Shown piece by piece: positions 1-5,346 of a stretch of 5,576 nucleotides of DNA. Position 1 is the stretch's first letter, and each line of letters begins with the position of its first letter. Under the pieces are notes generated by a model, which was given only the letters and a program-made list of their open reading frames with translations, searched no databases and had not been told where the DNA came from. The DNA lies in NCBI GenBank assembly GCA_044326505.1, contig JBIRBF010000181.1:1-5576 (forward strand). Reading direction: 5' to 3'. Position numbers and translations under genes: made by a program. This DNA is from JACJWR01 sp044326505. Its GTDB lineage: Bacteria; Actinomycetota; Actinomycetes; S36-B12; UBA10799.

Positions 1-343
1 CCACGGCCTCGGCCTTCGCCAGCGCCTGACCGAGCACCAGGCGCTCGCGTACCTCGCGCCGAGACAGGATCACCAGGTCCACGTGCTCGATGATCGGCTT
101 GTAAGGGTGTCGCTGCACGTCGCGCGGCGCGACCACATGAGTGCCGCCCTCCAGGGCGATCTCGAGCACGACCTTGGGCTGCTTGAGCGCCATCATCAGG
201 GCGTGCGCATCCAGCGAGACGGTGGTGGTGTCAGCGGCGCTGCCATAGATGACGGCCGGGACGCGGCCGGTGGCGCGCAGGCGCCGGGAGGCGCCCTTGC
301 CAAAATCGCTGCGGGCCTCGGCGGTCAGCTGGACCTGGGTCAT
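1..343 (-). CDS. rplY: 50S ribosomal protein L25/general stress protein Ctc (5' part; 3' end outside window)
   Basis: L25 binds 5S rRNA in the central protuberance of the large ribosomal subunit; actinobacterial versions usually carry a second, CTC-type C-terminal domain. The visible 114 codons begin MTQVQLTAEARSDFGKGASR, followed by RRLRATGRVPAVIYG (residues 20-34), the typical L25 N-terminal signature, and end the domain with RDVQRHPYKPIIEHVDL (about 74-90). The ATG at 343 is preceded at 5 nt by a strong AAGGAG (349-354), which fixes the start. The gene follows prs by 124 nt, matching the usual actinobacterial prs-rplY order. After residue 93 the sequence (SRREVRERLVLGQALAKAEA) looks helical and charged instead of the RRGEKV-type beta-strand continuation I expect in CTC proteins. 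No alternative frame restores that motif. The gene runs off the window at base 1, so total length and C-terminal domain are unknown. Confidence 0.93.
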   Translation of the reverse strand, partial: MTQVQLTAEARSDFGKGASRRLRATGRVPAVIYGSAADTTTVSLDAHALMMALKQPKVVLEIALEGGTHVVAPRDVQRHPYKPIIEHVDLVILSRREVRERLVLGQALAKAEAV

Positions 344-348
344 GATGT

Positions 349-354
349 CTCCTT
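349..354 (-). promoter_or_regulatory. Ribosome binding site of rplY
   Basis: AAGGAG on the minus strand, 5 nt before the ATG at 343. It is the strongest Shine-Dalgarno match in the window, in keeping with high expression of a ribosomal protein, and it decides the rplY start. Confidence 0.85.
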
Positions 355-443
355 GATCGTCGGTGCGGAAGCGGCGCGACGCGACGACGGAGCGTCTCGT
401 CGATCACGGCGGCGCGCGGCCACCCTCGCCGGAACAGGTTCAG

Positions 444-471
444 AGTCTAGCAAGCACCGTAGGCCGGTCAG
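444..471 (-). promoter_or_regulatory. Candidate rplY promoter overlapping the prs stop codon
   Basis: On the minus strand CTGACC (466-471; 4 of 6 matches to TTGACA) is followed after 16 nt by TAGACT (444-449), an acceptable actinobacterial -10 of the TAnnnT type. Transcription would start near base 437 and give an untranslated leader of roughly 95 nt before rplY. The leader includes a 6-bp inverted repeat (CGACGA/TCGTCG, 382-387 with 397-402). In such GC-rich DNA, hexamer matches this loose occur by chance, so this is a suggestion only; rplY may also be read through from prs. Confidence 0.3.
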
Positions 472-1448
472 CCGTTGGGCGAACCGAACAGGCTCGTGAC
501 CGAGCCATCGGTGAACACCTCGCTGATGGCCTTGGCGATCATCGGCGCGATGGGGAGCACGGTGAGCTTGTCGATCTGCTTGGCGGGCGGGATCGGAAGG
601 GTGTCGGTCACGACGACCTCGGTGATCTGGGACTCCTGGAGTCGCTCGCACGCGGGGTCGCTGAGCACGCCGTGAGTGGCCGCGACGATGACCTCGGCGG
701 CGCCCTGCTCGAACAACGCGTCCGCCGCCTTCACGATCGTGCCACCGGTGTCGATCATGTCGTCCACCACGATGCAGGTCCGGCCCGCGACCTCGCCGAC
801 CACCTCGAAGACCTTGGCTTGGTTGGGAACATCGGGATCGCGGCGCTTGTGGATGATCGCCAGCGGCGAACCGAGCACGTCGGTCCAGCGCTCGGCCACC
901 CGCACCCGCCCGGCGTCCGGGCTCACGACAGTGGCGTTGGACACGTCGATGTTGTCCCGGATGTACTCCGCGAGCACCGGCAGAGCGAAGAGGTGGTCCA
1001 CGGGCCCATCGAAGAACCCCTGGATCTGGCTGGTGTGCAGGTCCACGGTCATAAGTCGATCCGCGCCCGCGGTACGGAACAAGTCGGCCATCAGGCGCGC
1101 GGTGATGGGCTCACGACCACGGTGCTTCTTGTCCTGCCGGGCGTACCCGTAGAAGGGCATGATCACCGTGATCCGCTTGGCGCTGGCTCGCTTGAGCGCA
1201 TCCACCATGATGAGCTGTTCCATGATCCACTTGTTGATGTCGTTGCAGTGGCTCTGCAGCACGAATGCATCGGCGCCGCGGACCGACTCCTCGAAGCGGA
1301 TGAACATCTCGCCGTTGGCGAAGTCGTAGGCCGACATGGGGGCCAACTCGATGCCGAGTTCCTCGGCGACGTGAGCAGCGAGCTCGGGGTGTGACCGGCC
1401 CGCGAAGAGCTTGAGCTTCTTCTGCGGCGTCTGGACGATCTCGGTCAC
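468..1448 (-). CDS. prs: Ribose-phosphate pyrophosphokinase (PRPP synthetase, class I)
   Basis: Transfers pyrophosphate from ATP to ribose 5-phosphate to make PRPP, the cytoplasmic precursor of purine, pyrimidine, NAD, histidine and tryptophan synthesis, and in many actinobacteria of decaprenylphosphoryl-arabinose for the cell wall. The 326-residue protein has the usual length. Visible motifs are FANGE (43-47), the ATP-binding loop YARQDKKHRGRE (102-113), DLHTSQIQGFFD with the conserved His (136-147), VVSPDAGRVRVAE (174-186), KRR of the catalytic flexible loop (201-203), and the PRPP-binding signature VVDDMIDTGGTI (227-238). The GTG at 1448 is chosen because GGAGGA (1453-1458) sits 4 nt upstream and the protein then begins VTEIVQTPQKKLKLFAGRSH, as in the family. 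The frame is open further upstream to 1616, but that part would run into glmU and has no family resemblance. Lies 86 nt downstream of glmU, the common glmU-prs pairing. Confidence 0.97.
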   Translation of the reverse strand: MTEIVQTPQKKLKLFAGRSHPELAAHVAEELGIELAPMSAYDFANGEMFIRFEESVRGADAFVLQSHCNDINKWIMEQLIMVDALKRASAKRITVIMPFYGYARQDKKHRGREPITARLMADLFRTAGADRLMTVDLHTSQIQGFFDGPVDHLFALPVLAEYIRDNIDVSNATVVSPDAGRVRVAERWTDVLGSPLAIIHKRRDPDVPNQAKVFEVVGEVAGRTCIVVDDMIDTGGTIVKAADALFEQGAAEVIVAATHGVLSDPACERLQESQITEVVVTDTLPIPPAKQIDKLTVLPIAPMIAKAISEVFTDGSVTSLFGSPNG

Positions 1449-1470
1449 GCAGTCCTCCGGTGGTCGGCAG

Positions 1471-1491
1471 CCGCCCCAATCATAGGGGCGG
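1471..1491 (-). promoter_or_regulatory. GC-rich hairpin between glmU and prs, with a TATGAT loop
   Basis: CCGCCCC (1471-1477) and GGGGCGG (1485-1491) form a perfect 7-bp G:C stem around a 7-nt AT-rich loop. On the minus strand the loop plus first stem base reads TATGATT, which resembles a -10 box (TATGAT, 1479-1484); no good -35 is present at 16-18 nt. No T-run follows the stem, so it is not a classical intrinsic terminator. A second, weaker stem (GGACG/CGTCC, 1503-1507 with 1512-1516) lies between it and the glmU stop. It could be a prs promoter element, an attenuating or RNA-stabilising stem-loop, or chance in GC-rich DNA. Confidence 0.35.
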
Positions 1492-1534
1492 GCCCGAAGG
1501 GCGGACGGGCGCGTCCCGCAACAGCCGTCCCCCG

Positions 1535-2986
1535 TCAGGACGCGTCGTCGCTGCCGCTGCCTGCCGCCTCCGCGGCCTCGGCTGCCGGGGAGCCCGGCCG
1601 AGCACCGATAACCCAACCCTCGAGGTTGCGCTGCCGAGCGCGACCGAGCGCCAGCGCGCCCGGCGGTACGTCCTGCGTGATCACGGATCCGGCGCCCGTA
1701 TAGGCGCCGTCACCGACCTCCACCGGGGCCACCAGCATGGTGTCGCTGCCGATGCGCGCGGCATCGCCGATCACGGTGCGGTGCTTGGCAACGCCGTCGT
1801 AGTTGACGAACACCGTGGCCGCGCCGATGTTGGTGCCGGCGCCGATCTGGGCATCACCCACATACGACAGGTGCGGAACCTTGGATCCCTCCCCCACCTG
1901 TGCGTTCTTGATCTCGACGAATGCTCCAGCCTTAGCCGAGGCAGCGAGCGCCGTACCGGGACGCAGAAACGTGAAGGGACCGACGGTGGCACCGGGACCG
2001 ATGAGCGCGGACTCGCAGTGGCTGCGCAGGACGCTGGCACCTTCGCCGACCTCGCATGCGATCAGCGTCGTGTCCGGCCCGATCACCGCTCCTGCGGCCA
2101 CGGCGCAGCCAGGCCCCACCGAGGTGTTGCGCTCGATGACGACGTCGCGACCGACCACGGCATCGGGCGCGATCCAGGCGGTCGCGGGATCCGTGATCGT
2201 CACTCCGGCGCGCATGAGCGCGGCATTCACCCGGGTGGCCATCACCCGCGCAGCTTCGGCCAGCTGTACCCGGTCGTTGATGCCGTGCACGTCGTCGGCG
2301 TCGGCGGCAAGGAAGGCCGATACCCGCAGGCCATCGGCACGCAGGATGCCCAGTACGTCGGTCAAGTACTGCTCGCCCTGGGAGTTGTCGGTGGTCAGGC
2401 GGCCCAGCGCATCGGCCAGCTCCGCCGAGTCGAAGGCGAAGACGCCGGAGTTGATCTCGTCGATCTCGCGCTCCTCGGCGGTGGCGTCCTTGTGCTCGAC
2501 GATGCCGACCACCGACCCGTCGGGCTCGCGCAGGATGCGGCCGTAACCGGTGGGATCGGGCACGCGGGCACTCAGCACGGTCGCGGCGGCGCCGGTGGCC
2601 TGGTGGGTGTCGAGCAGCGCCGTGAGCGTCGCCGACGTGAGCAGGGGCGTATCGCCGGCGGTGACGATGATCGGCCCCGCAGGAATCTCGATGCCTTGTT
2701 GCGCAAGCTGCTCGAGGGCGCACCGCACCGCATGCCCGGTGCCCTTCTGCTCGGCCTGAACCGCCGTGGCCACCCGGGGGTGGGCCTGCTCGAGGTAGGC
2801 CGCCACCCGCTCGCGCTGGTGCCCGATCACGACCACTACCGACTCCGGATCAAGCGCCCCGGCTTCGCGCAGCACGTGGCCGAGCAGCGGAGTGCCCAGG
2901 ACCGGGTGCAGGACCTTGGCGGTGTCGGACTTCATCCGCGTGCCCTCGCCAGCAGCGAGGACGACGACGAGAGCGGGACAGGTCAT
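1535..2986 (-). CDS. glmU: Bifunctional GlmU: N-acetylglucosamine-1-phosphate uridyltransferase / glucosamine-1-phosphate acetyltransferase
   Basis: Catalyses the last two steps of UDP-GlcNAc synthesis in the cytoplasm: acetylation of glucosamine 1-phosphate by acetyl-CoA, then uridyl transfer from UTP. The product feeds peptidoglycan and other envelope glycans. The 483-residue length is normal for actinobacteria. The N-terminal nucleotidyltransferase domain (about 1-245) shows LAAGEGTRMKS (10-20) with Lys24, KGTGHAV (81-87), AGDTPLL (110-116), EINSGVF (177-183) and Asn237. The C-terminal left-handed beta-helix (about 260-455) shows hexapeptide repeats, FLRPG (340-344), EIKN (358-361), HLSYVGD with the catalytic His372, GTNIGAAT (384-391), VNYDG (394-398) and AYTGAGSVI (428-436). 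The end is an Ala/Ser/Asp-rich tail. The ATG at 2986 places LAAGEG at the usual position. Its ribosome binding site is poor (GGCGG 3 nt upstream at best). It starts 43 nt after tRNA-Gln. Confidence 0.98.
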   Translation of the reverse strand: MTCPALVVVLAAGEGTRMKSDTAKVLHPVLGTPLLGHVLREAGALDPESVVVVIGHQRERVAAYLEQAHPRVATAVQAEQKGTGHAVRCALEQLAQQGIEIPAGPIIVTAGDTPLLTSATLTALLDTHQATGAAATVLSARVPDPTGYGRILREPDGSVVGIVEHKDATAEEREIDEINSGVFAFDSAELADALGRLTTDNSQGEQYLTDVLGILRADGLRVSAFLAADADDVHGINDRVQLAEAARVMATRVNAALMRAGVTITDPATAWIAPDAVVGRDVVIERNTSVGPGCAVAAGAVIGPDTTLIACEVGEGASVLRSHCESALIGPGATVGPFTFLRPGTALAASAKAGAFVEIKNAQVGEGSKVPHLSYVGDAQIGAGTNIGAATVFVNYDGVAKHRTVIGDAARIGSDTMLVAPVEVGDGAYTGAGSVITQDVPPGALALGRARQRNLEGWVIGARPGSPAAEAAEAAGSGSDDAS

Positions 2987-3006
2987 GTCCGCCAGCCTAG
3001 GCGCGC

Positions 3007-3037
3007 GGAGCCGCCACAGCGGGGATCGGCTCCCCGC
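3007..3037 (-). other. Two competing perfect hairpins at the tRNA-Gln 3' end and trailer
   Basis: Two perfect 7-bp stems overlap here and exclude each other. Stem A pairs 3019-3025 with 3031-3037 (loop 3026-3030). On the transcript it is GCGGGGA, the 3' acceptor strand of the tRNA, pairing with TCCCCGC just downstream. Stem B pairs GGAGCCG with CGGCTCC (3007-3013 with 3027-3033, 13-nt loop). Neither is followed by a T-run (next bases GCGCGCCTAGG), so neither looks like a classical Rho-independent terminator. Both use bases of the mature tRNA. They could affect tRNA folding, 3' processing, or transcription into glmU. Confidence 0.5.
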
Positions 3038-3101
3038 CGAGGACTCGAACCTCGAATACCAGGACCAAAACCTGGGGTGTTGCCGATTACACCAACGGGG
3101 A
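3030..3101 (-). tRNA. tRNA-Gln (anticodon TTG)
   Basis: A 72-nt cloverleaf folds on the minus strand. The acceptor stem is TCCCCGT/GCGGGGA (six Watson-Crick pairs and one T-G at the inner end). The D stem is GTGT/ACAC with loop AATCGGCA containing the conserved GG. The anticodon stem is CCAGG/CCTGG around loop TTTTGGT, giving anticodon TTG at 3068-3066, which reads CAA. The variable loop is TATT and the T arm is CGAGG/CCTCG around TTCGAGT. The discriminator is G, typical of Gln. CCA is not encoded (the genome reads CCG after the discriminator), so CCA must be added enzymatically. The sequence resembles known actinobacterial tRNA-Gln(TTG). It sits alone between the lipase and glmU; tRNA-Gln next to glmU is known in other actinobacteria. 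Confidence 0.97.
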
Positions 3102-3111
3102 CTGCGCGCCC

Positions 3112-3141
3112 ATCGTAGTGCTCCGCGCGCCTCGGTCTAAA
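3112..3141 (-). promoter_or_regulatory. Probable promoter of tRNA-Gln (and glmU)
   Basis: On the minus strand TTTAGA (3136-3141; 4 of 6 matches to TTGACA) is followed after 18 nt by TACGAT (3112-3117; 4 of 6 matches to TATAAT). A start about 6-7 nt further on would lie near base 3105, only a few bases before the tRNA 5' end at 3101, a typical arrangement for a tRNA gene. The -35 element overlaps the stop codon of the upstream lipase gene. The position is more convincing than the hexamers themselves. Confidence 0.45.
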
Positions 3142-4408
3142 TTCGCGGGACTGGGTTGGCGAGCGGCACCACCGGCGCCGGCACGCCGAAGCTGCAGGTG
3201 TCGATCGGCGGCAGCCCGTCAAACCTGCGCGCGGCCCACTCGATTGCCGCCGGGCCGCCCGCGAGCTGGGTGTTCTGATGGCTGACCCCGCCGAGCCACA
3301 AGCTCGTCATCGGCCTGCCCGCGGCGCACCATTGGTTCTGCAGCGTGGCGTTGCTCCCGGCCAGCACCACCTCGTCGGCGGTCCCCTGGAGCAGCAGCAT
3401 GGGCAGCGACGAGGGCGGGGCCGGCGGCGACTGGTCGCGCATCGTCTGCGTCCACGCCGGGTCGTCCAGCGGGTTGGAGTCGAAGAACTTGCGCCCCACC
3501 GCGTCGTCCACGATTCCGGTCAGCGCGTCGCCGACGATGCATTTGCTGTTCAGCGTCGGCAGCTGCCCCTGGGCGTCCTTGGAGACCGCGGCGAGGAAGT
3601 CGCGATCCGGGTAGTACGGCACCCAGGAGGACAGCACCGCAGGTCCGAGGGCCCACACCGCAACCTGGTCCCACTGAGCCGACACCGTCGAACCCAGCTC
3701 GGCTGCGGGCACCGCGGCCATCACGGCGCGCAGCGGCAGGTCAGGTGCCATCTGGGGGGCGAGGTTGGCCGTCCACAGCGCGGAGTTGCCGCCCTGGGAG
3801 GAGCCGAACACGATCCAGTCGGCGCCAGCCTCCGAGCCGGGGAAGGCCCGTGCCGCGCGCACGCTGGTCACCACGTCGCGGGCCTCCTGCTCCCCGATCA
3901 GGTAGGTGCTCGGGCCTTCAATCCCCAGACCCAGGTAGTCCGTGAGCACGACCACCCAACCCTGTTGCAGGGCGGGGAGCAGCCAAGGCGTGAAGCCCAT
4001 GGCGGACGCCGTCGTGGCCCGCGAGGGGGCGCATACGGCGGCGGTCCCCACGGTGCCGTGGGCGAAGGCGAGCACCTTGCGCCCGCCGGCCGGCGCGGGG
4101 GCATCCGGGGTGAAGATCATGCCGCTGATGGGAACCGGTTCGCCCTGCAGTCCGATGCCGCTGTAGACGATTCGGTAGCCCTTGCCGCCGGCCACGGCAT
4201 ACTCCAGCGGCTCGGACCGGATGATGCTGCCCGGCTCGGCGGGAACAGACGCGGGCTTGGCGTAGAACGAGTCGAGCTGCGGCGCGTCCTGGCCGCTGGC
4301 CCGCTGCTGATCGTTGATCTTCTTGGTCAGAACGATCCCGCCGACGACCGCACCGACCACGGCCAACGCACCGACGACGGCGAGCACTCGAACAACCCAC
4401 GTCCACAC
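3137..4408 (-). CDS. Membrane-anchored secretory lipase (LIP-family alpha/beta hydrolase)
   Basis: Predicted serine esterase or lipase acting on acylglycerols or other esters outside the membrane; the true substrate is unknown. The 423-residue protein starts with Trp/Arg then a hydrophobic stretch (about 8-27, ending before KK) that serves as an uncleaved anchor or signal peptide; there is no lipobox. The hydrolase domain follows: oxyanion region AHGTVG (117-122), LTDYLGLG (155-162), nucleophile elbow GSSQGG with Ser204, probable acid Asp345 in GTADEVV, and His377 in GVSHQNT, a complete Ser-Asp-His triad. Four cysteines (126, 290, 361, 405) could form disulfides in an exported protein. This layout matches the secretory lipase family common in actinobacteria. 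The GTG at 4408 is chosen because GGGAGGGG lies 8 nt upstream and it follows the ispE stop by 5 nt. The frame is open upstream, but that part is inside ispE and lacks family character. Likely co-translated with ispE. Confidence 0.88.
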   Translation of the reverse strand: MWTWVVRVLAVVGALAVVGAVVGGIVLTKKINDQQRASGQDAPQLDSFYAKPASVPAEPGSIIRSEPLEYAVAGGKGYRIVYSGIGLQGEPVPISGMIFTPDAPAPAGGRKVLAFAHGTVGTAAVCAPSRATTASAMGFTPWLLPALQQGWVVVLTDYLGLGIEGPSTYLIGEQEARDVVTSVRAARAFPGSEAGADWIVFGSSQGGNSALWTANLAPQMAPDLPLRAVMAAVPAAELGSTVSAQWDQVAVWALGPAVLSSWVPYYPDRDFLAAVSKDAQGQLPTLNSKCIVGDALTGIVDDAVGRKFFDSNPLDDPAWTQTMRDQSPPAPPSSLPMLLLQGTADEVVLAGSNATLQNQWCAAGRPMTSLWLGGVSHQNTQLAGGPAAIEWAARRFDGLPPIDTCSFGVPAPVVPLANPVPRI

Positions 4409-4413
4409 TGGTG

Positions 4414-5337
4414 CTACCCCTCCCGCAACCGGGCACCCGGCACCGGCCCGGTGGCTCGCGCCACGCCGCTGCATAGCCCGGATGCCGACAGTGACACGGC
4501 CAGGTCCAGCGCGGCTTCCTCGTCGCCCACCAGGAACGCGCAGGTCGGACCCGATCCGGACACGATCGAGCCCAGGGCCCCGGCATCGCGGCCGATCTCG
4601 ATCAGCATGTCCAGCTGCGGCCGCAGCGAGATCGCCGCCGGCTGCAGGTCGTTTGTCAGAGCGGCACCCAGCCGCACCGCGTCGCCCGCGAGCAGGGCTT
4701 CCATGAGCGCATCGGGAACCCGGGGAACGGCGACGTCGGCGCCGGAGCGCAGCCGGTCGCACTCGGCGTACACGCTGGGCGTGGACAGGCCCTTGTCGGA
4801 GAGCGCGAAGACCCAGTGGTACTCGCCCCGGGCCATGGCGCTGGTGACGCGCTCGCCGCGGCCGGTGCCGATCGCGGTACCGCCCAGCAGCGAGAACGCC
4901 ACGTCCGAGCCGAGTTCGGCGGCGAGCTCGAGCATCCGATCACGGTGCAGGTTCGCCCGCCAGAGCACATCGCAGGCCAGCAGGGCGCCGGCCGCGTCGG
5001 CCGATCCGCCGGCCATCCCGCCGGCCACGGGAATCCGCTTCGTGATGCTGATGTCGACGTCCGGCTCCACATCGGCCTCGGTCGCCACGAGCTCGGCAGC
5101 GCGCCAGGCGAGGTTGCCGGAGTCGGTCGGCACACCCTCCACCCCGCCGCCCGCCACCGTGAGGCGGATACCCGATCCGGCGCTGCGCCGGGTCACCTCA
5201 ACATCGTCGAACAGGCTCACCGCCTGGTAAACCGTTGCCAGCTCGTGGAAGCGGTCGCGCCGGAGCCCCCCGACGCTGAGCGCCAGGTTGATCTTGGCCG
5301 GGACCACGGCGGTCACGGACTTCGGGAAGGCCGACAC
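4414..5337 (-). CDS. ispE: 4-diphosphocytidyl-2-C-methyl-D-erythritol kinase
   Basis: A GHMP kinase that phosphorylates the 2-hydroxyl of CDP-methylerythritol with ATP, the fourth step of the MEP pathway to IPP and DMAPP in the cytoplasm. The 307-residue length is typical. Motifs are VPAKINLAL (12-20, Lys15 equivalent to the catalytic lysine), FHELATVYQAVSLFD (30-44), the phosphate-binding loop PVAGGMAGGSADAAGALLA (103-121), GSDVAF with the catalytic Asp145 (143-148; the residue after Val is Ala where Pro is usual), and GSGPTCAFL (261-269). It ends with ATGPVPGAR, as in other actinobacterial IspE. The GTG at 5337 is the only start available upstream of PAKINL apart from internal GTG codons (residues 8 and 11), because the rsmA TAG lies in the same frame three codons before it. 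Its Shine-Dalgarno is weak, so it probably depends on coupling to rsmA. Operon order rsmA-ispE is standard. Confidence 0.96.
   Translation of the reverse strand: MSAFPKSVTAVVPAKINLALSVGGLRRDRFHELATVYQAVSLFDDVEVTRRSAGSGIRLTVAGGGVEGVPTDSGNLAWRAAELVATEADVEPDVDISITKRIPVAGGMAGGSADAAGALLACDVLWRANLHRDRMLELAAELGSDVAFSLLGGTAIGTGRGERVTSAMARGEYHWVFALSDKGLSTPSVYAECDRLRSGADVAVPRVPDALMEALLAGDAVRLGAALTNDLQPAAISLRPQLDMLIEIGRDAGALGSIVSGSGPTCAFLVGDEEAALDLAVSLSASGLCSGVARATGPVPGARLREG
4417..4424 (-). promoter_or_regulatory. Ribosome binding site of the lipase gene inside the last ispE codons
   Basis: GGGAGGGG on the minus strand makes up the last codons of ispE (Arg-Glu-Gly) and ends 8 nt before the lipase GTG, with the ispE TAG in between. 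This supports the GTG start at 4408 and suggests that ribosomes finishing ispE feed the lipase start. Confidence 0.7.
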
Positions 5338-5346
5338 ATCGGCAGC

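Noticed and set aside
363..1394. Plus-strand open frame opposite prs
   Set aside because: It is antisense to a complete prs with all catalytic motifs, and the translated product has low-complexity His/Gly/Asp/Arg content without family features.
1449..1616. N-terminal extension of prs back to base 1616
   Set aside because: The extra residues are Arg/Gly-rich, overlap the end of glmU, and resemble no Prs N-terminus. A good ribosome binding site precedes the GTG at 1448.
3007..3033. Rho-independent terminator after tRNA-Gln
   Set aside because: The 7-bp stem is perfect, but the loop is 13 nt, the stem reaches into the mature tRNA, and GC-rich sequence rather than a T-run follows.
3030..3101. 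tRNA-Gln as an integration (att) site for a mobile element
   Set aside because: No direct repeat of the tRNA 3' end, integrase or foreign-looking gene is visible nearby. The repeated acceptor sequence is an inverted copy in the trailer, not the direct duplication that integration leaves.
1460..3118. Long plus-strand open frame opposite glmU (about 550 codons)
   Set aside because: It lies antisense to a clear glmU gene, spans tRNA-Gln, and its product is rich in Gly, Arg, His and Asp with no recognisable domain. Long antisense frames are expected opposite GC-rich coding sequence.
3104..3131. Repeated GCGCGCC upstream of the tRNA (3104-3110 and 3125-3131)
   Set aside because: A 7-base GC-only repeat is expected by chance in DNA of this composition, and the copies do not fit a known operator spacing.
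4409..4762. N-terminal extension of the lipase back to base 4762
   Set aside because: It lies inside ispE in another frame and is Arg/Gly/Ala-rich. The hydrophobic anchor starts directly after the GTG at 4408, which has a ribosome binding site.
3278..5230. Long plus-strand open frame opposite the lipase and ispE (about 650 codons)
   Set aside because: It spans two real genes on the other strand. Its composition (Arg, Gly, His, Ala, Ser) is that of a GC-rich shadow, and no motif or ribosome binding site supports it.
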